Assembly: GCA_018335695.1 (NCBI GenBank)
Contig: JAGXRV010000074.1
Location: 1-64,000, forward strand
Source of the DNA: Clostridium sp.
Lineage (GTDB): Bacteria > Bacillota > Dethiobacteria > Dethiobacterales > Dethiobacteraceae
Length of the DNA: 64,000 nt
Direction of reading: 5' to 3'
The stretch's first letter is position 1. Each line of letters begins with the position of its first letter. Made by a program: the position numbers and the translations under genes. The notes under the pieces are model-generated. The model did not search any database. It was not told the origin of the DNA and worked only from the letters and a program-made list of their open reading frames with translations. This document shows, in pieces, positions 41,626-50,553 of this stretch.

Positions 41626-42660
41626 GTGAAAGAATTAGCCGGTTTGCAGGATGTTCAAGAGTTAAAGATAGAGAGTGACAGGCTAGTGCATTCGGCGACA
41701 CATGAAGAAATTCTTGCCGGTTCCACCACAGATATTTATTTTATTCGTACACTAGAGATTTTAAGGAGTGCTGGAAAATCCGAGACTGAGGTGACCGCTG
41801 AAATCTTTGCGAGTCAGCCCGGTGTATTATGCGGCATAGAGGAGGCCATTCAGCTTTTAAAGAATAAAGATGTAAAGATATGGGCGCTGGGGGAAGGGGA
41901 AGAATTTGAGCAAAAAGACGTAGTCATGCGGATTCAAGGTCAATATAGCCGTTTTGGTATTTATGAGACAGCAATTCTTGGCATGCTGGCCAGCGCCAGC
42001 GGTTGGGCTACAGCAGCCCGGCGTTGTAAAACGATAGCCGGAGAGAAAAAAGTTTATTGTTTTGGGGCAAGACATGTTCACCCTGCTGTGGCACCTGTGA
42101 TGGAACGAGCTGCTATAGTGGGTGGAGCAGACGGTTGTAGTTGTATCCTTGGTGCAAAGTTAGCCGGTCAAAAACCGGTTGGTACTGTGCCCCATGCAGC
42201 AGTGTTGATTGTGGGCGATACTGTTGAAGTTGCGCTAGCCTATGATAGTGTAATGCCAAAAGAAGATCCGCGGATTATCCTCGTGGATACTTTTAAAGAC
42301 GAGGCGGAAGAAACTTTACGTGTTGCCGAGGCTTTAGGTAAAAAACTGGCGGGAATAAGGTTAGACACACCGAGAGAGCGGGGTGGCGTTACCCCGGAAT
42401 TGGTTAGGGAAATCCGCGTCCGCCTGGATCAGGCTGATTTTAGTCAGGTAAAAATATTTGCTTCAGGAGGCTTAAACGAAGAAAGAATACCTCGTTTAAG
42501 TGAAGCCGGGGTAGATGCGTTTGGAGTAGGTAGTTTTATCTCCCGTGCTCCTGCAATTGACATGACTATGGATATTAAAGAGGTGGAAGGCAAACCCATG
42601 ACGAAACGTGGTCGTATACCGGGAATTACTGAGTCACCCCGTTTGAAAAAGATTTTCTAA
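41626..42660 (+). CDS. pncB: Nicotinate phosphoribosyltransferase
   Basis: NAD salvage from nicotinate. The 344-residue TIM barrel-type protein includes TTDIYFIRTLEIL, FGARHVHPAVAPVMERAA, LVDTFKDEAEETL, GIRLDTPRERGG and a final ASGGLNEERI-GVGSFISRAP, as in the short archaeal/clostridial PncB lineage. GTG 41626 is preferred since GGAGGGAAAAGG precedes it; the open frame extends to 41485 without a ribosome site. It is followed 27 nt later by a histidine kinase. Confidence 0.88.
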   Translation: MKELAGLQDVQELKIESDRLVHSATHEEILAGSTTDIYFIRTLEILRSAGKSETEVTAEIFASQPGVLCGIEEAIQLLKNKDVKIWALGEGEEFEQKDVVMRIQGQYSRFGIYETAILGMLASASGWATAARRCKTIAGEKKVYCFGARHVHPAVAPVMERAAIVGGADGCSCILGAKLAGQKPVGTVPHAAVLIVGDTVEVALAYDSVMPKEDPRIILVDTFKDEAEETLRVAEALGKKLAGIRLDTPRERGGVTPELVREIRVRLDQADFSQVKIFASGGLNEERIPRLSEAGVDAFGVGSFISRAPAIDMTMDIKEVEGKPMTKRGRIPGITESPRLKKIF

Positions 42661-42687
42661 GATTTTTGGATTCTGGGGGTCGATGCG

Positions 42688-44334
42688 ATGATACATGATT
42701 CGCGGGAAGATTTTTTTCTGCAGTTGTTGGCTGATTATGTGCTTTTAAATGAAATGTTGGCAGGAAATAATGCTGAACAGTTCTTGCGAAAAATCGGGAT
42801 TAAATACGGGATGCGGCTGGAAGATCGCTACCGCTCAGCTTCTGATTATTCTGAAAATTTAACTGTTGAGCAGTTTAGCGAGTTGATTTTAAAATTTGCG
42901 CAGAGTATCGGCGGAGAATATGTGTTGCAGGCAGCAGACGAAGAAAAAGTGGTTATTTACTGTTACAGATGTCCATTCGGTCATGTTGTGCTAAAAACAC
43001 CGGTATTATGCTCTGCATTGACAGCCTTATTTGGAGGGATTGCCTCCCGCAATTTTACTTATAGTAAAGTAAACAGAGAACATTCTATCGCTAAAAAAGC
43101 CGCCAACTGCCAAATTGTGATTTATTTGCAGGAGACGGAGGCGGCATTGGCTGCGGCGGGGAATGTTTTCGCCGACAGAGCTGTTGGCTATGTGCTGACA
43201 CCTGCTGAGATAGATTTGATGAACAATGAAGTTCTTGCCGGCAACAACATCTATCATAAATATGTTGCCAGTTTCGAAAGTCTGAAAAGCAAGCATCAGT
43301 TTTTGGAAACTGAATACAATCAACTACGTAATGAAATATTTTCAGATTTAGGGTTGGGTGTATTAACCGTAAATGAAGCAGGTAAAATTACATATGTTAA
43401 TAAAGAGGCCCAGGAATTATTGCCGGTGGCGGAAGATTGGGATGTCGGCGGCACAAAAGTTTTTCAGGCTCTATTGCAGGAGACGTTGACTAAACATACG
43501 CATTTTAGACAGCATTCGGTGCAAATTCCAGTTTCCGGTGAGGCACGTGAATATTCGGTAAATACTGCGCCACTTTTTCATGAAGAGGGTGGGCTAAGCG
43601 GAGCAGTCTGTGTTTTTCAGGATGAAACTCAAAAAAGGGCATTGGAGAATGAGCTTTTGCAGATGGAAAAGTTTTCTCTGGTGGCGGAGTTGGCTGCCGG
43701 CATTGCGCACGAAATTCGCAACCCCATTACAACGTTGCGCGGATTTTTGCAGATCTTAAGCAAGGAATTTAAGCATGAGACTAAAGGCGCCGAATATTGC
43801 ACGATGATGATTGAAGAGATTGATCGTGCCAATAGTATTCTTAAAGAATTTTTGCTCCTGACAAAGCCGACTGCTCCAAAGATTCGGGAAGTAGATTTGC
43901 ATGTAGTGTTGGAAGAGATATTTTTATTGATCGAAAGCAAGTCTTTGCTGGAAAACGTAGAACTCCGCAAGTGTTATGCGAAAAAGCTGCCTCTTGTCAA
44001 GGTCGACCCAGCGCAGATGAAACAGGTATTCTTGAATTTGGCTACTAACGCAATCCAGGCTATGCCTGATGGTGGTTACCTGACTATTTCTACATCGGAA
44101 GAGAAAGGAAAAGCGGTGGTTAGGTTCAGTGATACTGGTCTGGGCATGGAAGAAAGTCAGCTCAAGAAAATTTTCGATCCGTTTTTTTCTACCAAGGAAC
44201 AGGGAACCGGCCTGGGCTTGACAGTTTCCTATCGGCTGATTGAAGCTCATTATGGCAAGCTCTATGCGGAAAGCACTCCAGGCAAAGGCTCTGTCTTTAC
44301 AGTGGAATTGCCTGTGTTTCACAACGATGAATAG
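42688..44334 (+). CDS. Sensor histidine kinase with MetOD1-like and PAS domains
   Basis: A 548-residue soluble kinase. The N-terminal region (about 1-165) carries YRCPFG, reminiscent of methanogen output domain 1; a coiled segment (about 185-215) leads to a PAS domain (about 215-310; LGLGVLTVNEAGKITYVN). HisKA has the phospho-His in AGIAHEIRNPITTLRGF (about 345), and HATPase_c has NLATNAIQAM, DTGLGM and GTGLGL. It has no membrane segment and no partner response regulator nearby, as for orphan sporulation-type kinases feeding Spo0F or Spo0A. Confidence 0.85.
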   Translation: MIHDSREDFFLQLLADYVLLNEMLAGNNAEQFLRKIGIKYGMRLEDRYRSASDYSENLTVEQFSELILKFAQSIGGEYVLQAADEEKVVIYCYRCPFGHVVLKTPVLCSALTALFGGIASRNFTYSKVNREHSIAKKAANCQIVIYLQETEAALAAAGNVFADRAVGYVLTPAEIDLMNNEVLAGNNIYHKYVASFESLKSKHQFLETEYNQLRNEIFSDLGLGVLTVNEAGKITYVNKEAQELLPVAEDWDVGGTKVFQALLQETLTKHTHFRQHSVQIPVSGEAREYSVNTAPLFHEEGGLSGAVCVFQDETQKRALENELLQMEKFSLVAELAAGIAHEIRNPITTLRGFLQILSKEFKHETKGAEYCTMMIEEIDRANSILKEFLLLTKPTAPKIREVDLHVVLEEIFLLIESKSLLENVELRKCYAKKLPLVKVDPAQMKQVFLNLATNAIQAMPDGGYLTISTSEEKGKAVVRFSDTGLGMEESQLKKIFDPFFSTKEQGTGLGLTVSYRLIEAHYGKLYAESTPGKGSVFTVELPVFHNDE

Positions 44335-44356
44335 CGCGTAAAGCGCTTTTTTTTTT
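44333..44356 (+). terminator. Terminator of the kinase gene
   Basis: AGCGC (44333-44337) and GCGCT near 44343 around a short loop, followed by ten T. Confidence 0.75.
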
Positions 44357-44432
44357 ACCCAACCAGCAGAAGAACGAAATCGCTGCGCGATGGCTTTTCT
44401 AATGACAACTTCGCAAATATTTTTGTATAAAT

Positions 44433-44507
44433 GAAAAAGTATGCCAATTCTATGGTATTGTTTAGTCACCACAACAAAACAAGCCAAGAAAAGGAGCATA
44501 CTTTTTC
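44433..44507. repeat. Inverted repeat at the left of the IS91-type element
   Basis: Perfect 12-bp arms GAAAAAGTATGC and GCATACTTTTTC, 51 nt apart, upstream of the recombinase gene. Confidence 0.7.
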
Positions 44508-44619
44508 TCCATGATTATACCACAACCTCAGCTAACGAAACAGATAATTTTCCAAGCAGGTAGAGGCCCTCCTGAGCACAGTATTAGCTGGATTACACTT
44601 TACACAGGAGGGAAAGCCA

Positions 44620-45495
44620 TTGAAAGATTACCTAGGAGAAATTGAACTATATTTTGAGTTGAGAGGGATCCCTGAGTCCTCACAGGAATCGCATCGTAGA
44701 AGGATTCTTGCTTTTATTCTATTCATACAGGAGAGGCACACGAGCTTAGGGAATGTTACGGAAAACGATGTTCAGCAGTACATTCTACATCTAAAGAGAA
44801 AAAAAGGCCTCTCCCCCGGTACGATAAACAACTACATCTCATCGATTCGATTTTTTTACACACATGTACTAGAAAAAGAGTGGAACGCGAAGAAAGTCCC
44901 CCGGATGAAACGGATCAAAAAGTTTCCCCTGACACTTCCCAAGGAAGAAGTGTTGGCCATTCTAAACGCCACAAAGAATGTAAAACATAAAGCCATCTTA
45001 GTACTGCTTTATGGAAGCGGCCTTCGCGTTTCCGAAGTTGCCAAGCTAAAAATCAGCGACATCTGCAGCAAAACCATGCGAATCCGAGTGGATGGCGCAA
45101 AACATGGGACAAACCGTTACACGATTTTATCCGAAACGGCTTTGCATGTACTCCGACAATATTTCAGGGAAAAGCGCTCTGGCCTACCTTACCAGATGGA
45201 TGACTGGCTCTTCCCCGGGCAAAATCACCATGAACATATTAACGTAAAGACCATTAAAAACACCATAATTAAGCTACGAAATCACTTGAATTTGGATAAA
45301 AAGGTGTCCGCCCATACGCTAAGGCACTGCTTTGCCACCCATGCGCTGGAAGATGGCACTAATCCCGTTTTCATTCAGCAACTTCTAGGGCATAAACACT
45401 TAAGCACAACTTCCATGTATCTGCACATGACATCAAAGAGCCTGATGGGTATTCGCAGTCCGCTAGACACGGAGCAGAAAGAGCGGACATCATGA
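44620..45495 (+). CDS. Tyrosine recombinase of an IS91-type element
   Basis: A 291-residue XerC/D-like recombinase. An N-terminal core-binding domain (1-95) and a catalytic domain with Arg136 (GSGLRVSEVAKL), Lys161, His232-x2-Arg235 (AHTLRHCFATH), His258 (LGHKHLSTT) and nucleophile Tyr267 (MYLHM) are all intact. The gene is directly joined to an IS91 transposase by an ATGA overlap, an association known from some IS91-family elements. The start is TTG at 44620 after GGAGGGAAAGCCA. Confidence 0.87.
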   Translation: MKDYLGEIELYFELRGIPESSQESHRRRILAFILFIQERHTSLGNVTENDVQQYILHLKRKKGLSPGTINNYISSIRFFYTHVLEKEWNAKKVPRMKRIKKFPLTLPKEEVLAILNATKNVKHKAILVLLYGSGLRVSEVAKLKISDICSKTMRIRVDGAKHGTNRYTILSETALHVLRQYFREKRSGLPYQMDDWLFPGQNHHEHINVKTIKNTIIKLRNHLNLDKKVSAHTLRHCFATHALEDGTNPVFIQQLLGHKHLSTTSMYLHMTSKSLMGIRSPLDTEQKERTS

Positions 45496-46631
45496 GTACG
45501 GTGCAGGATATTTTTATGAGGTTCCATGACTCCTATTTAGAACAAGCGAAACCTACGCATCAACAGGCCAAAGTGGCCTCAGCAATTAAGCGCTGCAAAA
45601 CCGCTTCCTTAGGCGGCCATGTTTGCGGCTGTGAGGAATGTGGTCATTTATCTATTCACTACAACTCTTGCCGAGACCGACATTGCCCGATGTGTCAGGA
45701 GGTCAACAAAGTTATCTGGGTGGATCAGCGCAGGCAAGATATTTTAAATGCCCCGTACTTCCATCTTGTTTTTACGGTACCTCAAGAACTTCACACCCTG
45801 ATTTACCAGAACCAAAAACGCCTTTATCCTTTGATGTACAAAGCAGTCGCCGAAACTCTCACGGAGCTGTCTGCCGACGAAAAGTATCTTGGTGCCCAGA
45901 TTGGTTTCTTCTCTCTCTTGCATACCTGGGCACAGGATTTGCATTATCATCCTCATATTCATGTGGTTGTGTTAGCCGGAGGGCTAACACATACAAATCA
46001 ATGGAGAAACAGCAGCAAAAAGTTTTTTATCCCTGCCAAGGTTCTGTCCAAAAAGTTCCGGGGTAAGTTCTTACATCACCTAAAAAAGTTGTATGCCAAA
46101 GACAAGTTATCGTTTTTTGGCAGCATGGAGCATATCCGGGAAAACAAGGCGTTTCAGCAGTTAGTGGATACCTGTTATGAAAAGAAGTGGTATTCGTATG
46201 CCAAAGAAACGTTCGCGGGGCCTGAGGCTGTTGTTCAGTATTTAGGGCGGTACACTCACCGCATTGCCATCTCCAACGCCAGAGTCGTTACCATGGATGA
46301 GGATCGTGTTACCTTCCGCGTACGGGACCGGAAAAACGCCGGAAAGACAAAAAACATCTCCCTATCCGGTGTTGAATTCGTACGGCGCTTTCTGATGCAT
46401 GTGCTTCCAAGAGGCTTTGTCAAAGTCCGCTACTACGGACTTTTGGCCCACCGGAACAAGCAGACTAAGTTAAAGCTCTGCAGAAAGCTGACCGGGTCCC
46501 CGGTGTGCAAACCCAAATTTGAAGGGCTGAAAGCTGTAGATGTTCTCAGCCTATTATTGAAACGTGATGTAACCCTTTGTCCGGATTGTCAGATGAAACT
46601 GACCAACATTCGTTTAGGGTCTTCACCATAG
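45492..46631 (+). CDS. IS91-family rolling-circle transposase (HUH, Y1)
   Basis: A 379-residue transposase. N-terminal zinc-binding cysteines (Cys45/47/50 and CRDRHCPMC at 60-68), the HUH motif HPHIHVVV (His155 and His157), and a C-terminal catalytic tyrosine within QYLGRYTHRIAISN (Tyr250 or Tyr254) fit the IS91/IS1294 Y1 group. The reading frame is intact. It overlaps the recombinase by 4 nt. Confidence 0.9.
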   Translation: MSTVQDIFMRFHDSYLEQAKPTHQQAKVASAIKRCKTASLGGHVCGCEECGHLSIHYNSCRDRHCPMCQEVNKVIWVDQRRQDILNAPYFHLVFTVPQELHTLIYQNQKRLYPLMYKAVAETLTELSADEKYLGAQIGFFSLLHTWAQDLHYHPHIHVVVLAGGLTHTNQWRNSSKKFFIPAKVLSKKFRGKFLHHLKKLYAKDKLSFFGSMEHIRENKAFQQLVDTCYEKKWYSYAKETFAGPEAVVQYLGRYTHRIAISNARVVTMDEDRVTFRVRDRKNAGKTKNISLSGVEFVRRFLMHVLPRGFVKVRYYGLLAHRNKQTKLKLCRKLTGSPVCKPKFEGLKAVDVLSLLLKRDVTLCPDCQMKLTNIRLGSSP

Positions 46632-47002
46632 AGGACAGAAACTAAATATCTTTTACCATGCCTGTTTGGGGGAGGGGGGAATTATGCCCGTCGGAGGTAT
46701 TGTTGACCCTTTAAACAGGATTAAATGGTAAAAAGACATTAGTTTAGCATCAACCAAGAGGAAAAGAAAAAGATTCAATCCCCATAGCTGAGTGCTCAGC
46801 GACTTCATTCTTCTGGACAATCAAAAATTTTGCGCAAGAAAGCAAGAGGCCCAGCTGTCGGCATCTAACCAACAGTTGGGCCCTATTACGCGCAAAACTT
46901 CCGATTGATCCCTTTAAGAACCGTCCCCCTGGTTGGGGGCATAGGATGCTTGGGCAGTGGTAATTCTATCAAGTGTGGGATTTTCTCCGGAGGTGCTTAA
47001 GC
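46632..47002. other. IS91 right flank with hairpins
   Basis: About 370 bases without a gene. They contain inverted repeats CTTTTACCAT/ATGGTAAAAAG (46650 and 46725) and CCTGTTT/AAACAGG (46661 and 46713), a nested hairpin at 46828-46897, and a small CCCCC/GGGGG hairpin near 46923-46940 just before cphB. Confidence 0.7.
46828..46897. repeat. Nested two-stage palindrome
   Basis: Outer arms TTTTGCGC (46828-46835) and GCGCAAAA (46890-46897), inner arms GCCCAGCTGT (46849-46858) and ACAGTTGGGC (46872-46881, one G-T pair). It could be the terminus of the IS91-type element or a terminator. Confidence 0.65.
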
Positions 47003-47830
47003 GTGACCCGGCAAAAAAATGGAAGCTTAGTAGTGATAGGCGGTGCGGAAGATAAGGAAGGAGACTGCAAAATTTTACATCGTTTCTTTCGTTTGTGCGG
47101 CGGGCGGGAGGCAAGAATCATAATCTTGTCGACTGCCAGCACAGACCCGGGCGCCGGAGAACAATACGGCGCTATTTTCACTGATTTTGGGGCTGATGAT
47201 GTGCGGATCTTGGCTGTTTCAAGCAGAAAGGAAGCAAACCATGGTGAATTTAAGCAAATAGTTGCTGATTGCAGCGGTATTTTTTTTACCGGCGGTGATC
47301 AGTTGCGGATTACTGGAATTCTTGGTGGCAGCAGATTGGGCGATGCCCTTCGCCATGCCCATGACCGAGGAGCGGTAGTGGCCGGCACAAGCGCCGGAGC
47401 ATCTGTTATGAGCGAAACAATGCTAGTTGGGGGAGTAGATGATGCCACTCCAAAAAAAGAGATTATTAGGATGGCACCCGGCCTGGGTTTATTGCGTCAG
47501 GTGGTGATCGACCAGCATTTTGCCCAACGGGGGCGTATTGGCAGATTGCTTTCTGCGGTAGCATATAATCCTGAAATGCTTGGTGCCGGCATAGATGAGG
47601 ATACGGCGCTTTTAATCAGTGAAGACGGTGTGTGCGAGGTGGTCGGTTCCGGCACTGTTACTATAATTGACGGACGGAATGTGGCTCATTCAAATATTTC
47701 GGAGTCACGCCCCGGCCAACCTCTGGCATTAACAAATATTTGTTTACATATTCTTGCCGAACAGTATTGTTTCCATTTGAACAAACGCAATGTTTTTTTG
47801 CCTGAGACTAAGGAGGAAACAGGTAGATGA
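47003..47830 (+). CDS. cphB: Cyanophycinase
   Basis: Serine-type exopeptidase that releases beta-Asp-Arg dipeptides from cyanophycin. The 275-residue protein has SLVVIGGAEDKEG, FFTGGDQLRIT, the nucleophile Ser in GTSAGASVM and GLGLLRQVVIDQHFAQRGRIGRL with the catalytic His. GTG 47003 follows GGAGGTG at 46989; the frame extends upstream without a ribosome site. The stop overlaps the cphA start (ATGA), so storage-polymer synthesis and breakdown genes are coupled. Confidence 0.95.
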   Translation: MTRQKNGSLVVIGGAEDKEGDCKILHRFFRLCGGREARIIILSTASTDPGAGEQYGAIFTDFGADDVRILAVSSRKEANHGEFKQIVADCSGIFFTGGDQLRITGILGGSRLGDALRHAHDRGAVVAGTSAGASVMSETMLVGGVDDATPKKEIIRMAPGLGLLRQVVIDQHFAQRGRIGRLLSAVAYNPEMLGAGIDEDTALLISEDGVCEVVGSGTVTIIDGRNVAHSNISESRPGQPLALTNICLHILAEQYCFHLNKRNVFLPETKEETGR

Positions 47831-50487
47831 ATATCAGGGAGATTCAGTTTTTTGCAGGGCGAAATATATATAGTCATCGTCCTGTGATGAAGATGCTTCT
47901 TGATTTGGGAGAGAGAAGATTATATCGTACAGATAGTATTTTTGCAGCCCGTTTGCTTGCAATGCTGCCGCGCCTGGCGGAACATTTCTGCTCTCGTCGT
48001 TATTCGGGAGGCTTCGTGGAGCGCCTTGAGGAAGGAACATATTTAGGTCATGTCATTGAGCATGTTTTTCTGGAGCTGCAGAGCATGGCAGGGATGGAAG
48101 CGAAGTATGGGAAAACTATGAACAGGGATGATGACTTAACGGAAGTCATCTGTGAATACATTTGCCGTCAAGCTGTCAGAGGGTTGGCTCTTGCAGCTAT
48201 ACGTGTGGTTGCTGCGGCGTTAAACGGTGACACTGTTAATATTAATAAATCGGTAGCCAAAGCAAGAAAGACAGCGCTTCGATTTTTGCCGGGACCGAGT
48301 ACTGAAGCCATTCTGCAGGCGGCGCGAAGGCGCGGCATTCCGGCTCAGCAACTGGCGGAGGGCAGCAGTTTGTATCGTCTTGGAACCGGAAAATATCAGA
48401 AAAGAATTTTTGCCAGCATAAGTGAGGGGACAGGCTGCATTGCTGTGGAGATTGCCGGTAATAAACCGTTAACAAAGAATATTTTGGAACAGCATGGCTT
48501 ACCGGTGCCGCCGGGCATAGTGGTTCGCAGCAAGAATGAAGCCTGTCGGGCGGCAAGATTTTTAGGCTTTCCTGTAGTGGTAAAGCCGGACAACGGCAAT
48601 CAGGGTAAAGGCGTTTCATTAGAAATTTGCTCCAACAATGAAGTTGTTAAAGCATTCGAGGCTGCTGCAGTTTATAGTTCGACCGTTTTGATTGAAAAGT
48701 ATTTATCCGGCAGGCATTATAGATTGTTGGTTGTCGGCGGTGAGCTGGCAGCAGCCGCCGAACGCATACCGGCTCACGTTTTTGGCGATGGGTTGCAGAA
48801 TATTTTTCAACTTGTACAGCAGGAAAACAAAAATCCGTTGCGCGGCGAAGGGCATGAAAAGCCGCTTACCAAGCTTAAGCTTGATTCAGCCGCCTTAGCT
48901 TTGCTGGCAAAACAAGGATTGTCACTTACTTGTGTGCCTAAGCCGGGACAACAGGTCTGGCTGCGAAAAAATGATAATCTTTCTACCGGTGGGACAGCCA
49001 GCGATGTTACCGACTTGGTACATCCGCTCCAAGCTCAGCTTGCTGTACGTGCGGCTTCAGCAGTCGGTCTTGAAATTGCCGGAGTTGATCTGATTATGCA
49101 GGATATCAGTGCTCCCCCGGAAAGTCAACACGGAGCAATTATTGAAGTTAATGCTGCGCCCGGTCTGCGGATGCACCTTTACCCGAGCCAAGGTGAGAAA
49201 AGGGATGTTGGTCAGAAGATTGTCGAGCTGCTTTTCCCGCCGGGCACTATTTGCCGCGTGCCTGTATTTAGTGTTACCGGGACAAACGGCAAAACAACTA
49301 CTGCAAGGATGCTAGAGTTTGCCTTGCGCCGCCATGGGCTTTCCCCGGGGCTGTGCTGTACCGATGGTATATATTTTAAAGGTCAGTTGATACAAAAAGG
49401 CGACTTAACAGGACCTGCCGGCGCCGAAACTGTTTTGGCCAACCCAGCTATTGACGTGGCTGTGCTGGAAACGGCCCGTGGCGGAATTATTCGCCGCGGC
49501 CTTGGTTATGACCGAGCTGATGTGGCTGTAATCTGCAATCTTCGCGAAGACCACTTGGGTCAGGACGGGATTGAGACTATGGCTGAGTTGGCTCATGTGA
49601 AGAGTTTGGTGGCAGAAGCAGTCTATTCTACCGGCACAGTAATCCTAAATGCGGATGATGGGTATGTAAACGATTTTGCTGCAGTCTGTTGGGCAGAAAT
49701 CATTTACTTTAGCGTGCAGGCGGACAACATGCTCATGAGGCGTCATTTGAGCAATGGAGGCAGAGCTGTTTTAGTAAGGCAGGGTGCCATCGTGGCTGCA
49801 GAAGGAGAGCGCGTTTTGCTGATGGGCCGAGTTCGTGAATTTGCTGTAACTTTGGGTGGCAAGGCAATTCACCAGGTAGAAAATTTGCTGGCCGCGCTAG
49901 CAGCGTTATGGGCATATGGCTTGGCTCCCAGACAGGCGGGACAGTATTTGCGGGATTTTGCCACTTCCCTCCTTGATAATCCGGGAAGAACCAATTTTTA
50001 CCATGTAGGCGGTATCCGGATATTAGTTGATTATGGTCATAATGCCGACGGAATTTTAAAGCTGGGGCATTTGGCAAGAAAATTGAAAGCAGGTCGCGTA
50101 ATCGGGGTGGTCGGTGTGCCGGGAGATCGTTGTGATCTGCTGATCGAATTGGCGGGGAAAGCGGCAGGACACTGTTTTGACTATTTAATTATTAGAGAAG
50201 ATCAGGATTTGCGCGGCCGACAGCCGGGCGAGGCAGAAAAGCTCTTACTGGGCGGCGCCTTAGCTGCAGGAATGGCCAGAGAGAGCATTTTTTTGCAACG
50301 TGAAGAGCGCTTGGCTGTCAAAAAAGCAATCTCTATTGCCAATTCCGGAGATATGGTTGTAATATTTTATGAAAAGCTTGAGCAAGTATTGGCAGAAATC
50401 GTGCAGCCGGCTGCCGATACAGCACTGCGTTTGCCGCAAATCGAAAATTCTTCCCAGGATGTTGGCTTCCCCGGATCGTTATCGTAG
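47827..50487 (+). CDS. cphA: Cyanophycin synthetase CphA
   Basis: Makes multi-L-arginyl-poly-L-aspartate, a nitrogen store. The 886-residue protein has an N-terminal domain (1-160), an ATP-grasp domain (about 210-470; NKPLTKNILEQHGLPVPPG, VVVKPDNGNQGKGV, IIEVNAAPGLRMHLYPSQG) and a C-terminal Mur-ligase domain with GTNGKTTT at 485-492, LETARGGIIRRGLGYD and NLREDHLGQDG. The order is as in CphA of cyanobacteria and some Clostridia. It directly follows cphB. Synthesis uses ATP, aspartate and arginine. Confidence 0.96.
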   Translation: MNIREIQFFAGRNIYSHRPVMKMLLDLGERRLYRTDSIFAARLLAMLPRLAEHFCSRRYSGGFVERLEEGTYLGHVIEHVFLELQSMAGMEAKYGKTMNRDDDLTEVICEYICRQAVRGLALAAIRVVAAALNGDTVNINKSVAKARKTALRFLPGPSTEAILQAARRRGIPAQQLAEGSSLYRLGTGKYQKRIFASISEGTGCIAVEIAGNKPLTKNILEQHGLPVPPGIVVRSKNEACRAARFLGFPVVVKPDNGNQGKGVSLEICSNNEVVKAFEAAAVYSSTVLIEKYLSGRHYRLLVVGGELAAAAERIPAHVFGDGLQNIFQLVQQENKNPLRGEGHEKPLTKLKLDSAALALLAKQGLSLTCVPKPGQQVWLRKNDNLSTGGTASDVTDLVHPLQAQLAVRAASAVGLEIAGVDLIMQDISAPPESQHGAIIEVNAAPGLRMHLYPSQGEKRDVGQKIVELLFPPGTICRVPVFSVTGTNGKTTTARMLEFALRRHGLSPGLCCTDGIYFKGQLIQKGDLTGPAGAETVLANPAIDVAVLETARGGIIRRGLGYDRADVAVICNLREDHLGQDGIETMAELAHVKSLVAEAVYSTGTVILNADDGYVNDFAAVCWAEIIYFSVQADNMLMRRHLSNGGRAVLVRQGAIVAAEGERVLLMGRVREFAVTLGGKAIHQVENLLAALAALWAYGLAPRQAGQYLRDFATSLLDNPGRTNFYHVGGIRILVDYGHNADGILKLGHLARKLKAGRVIGVVGVPGDRCDLLIELAGKAAGHCFDYLIIREDQDLRGRQPGEAEKLLLGGALAAGMARESIFLQREERLAVKKAISIANSGDMVVIFYEKLEQVLAEIVQPAADTALRLPQIENSSQDVGFPGSLS

Positions 50488-50553
50488 AAGGAATTGGCAG
50501 ATATGCAGCGAATCTATTAGACGTTTGTTATGTTAAAAATATGCAGGTACAAG

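Larger units (their letters stand above)
44400..46900 (+). mobile_element. IS91-type element with tyrosine recombinase
   Basis: Two overlapping genes (a tyrosine recombinase and an IS91 Y1 transposase) lie between palindrome-rich non-coding flanks. On the left, GAAAAAGTATGC (44433-44444) and GCATACTTTTTC (44496-44507) form a large hairpin. On the right, CTTTTACCAT (46650-46659) pairs with a site near 46725-46735. IS91 elements move by rolling-circle replication and make no target duplication, so the exact ends could not be fixed; the limits given are approximate. Confidence 0.6.
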
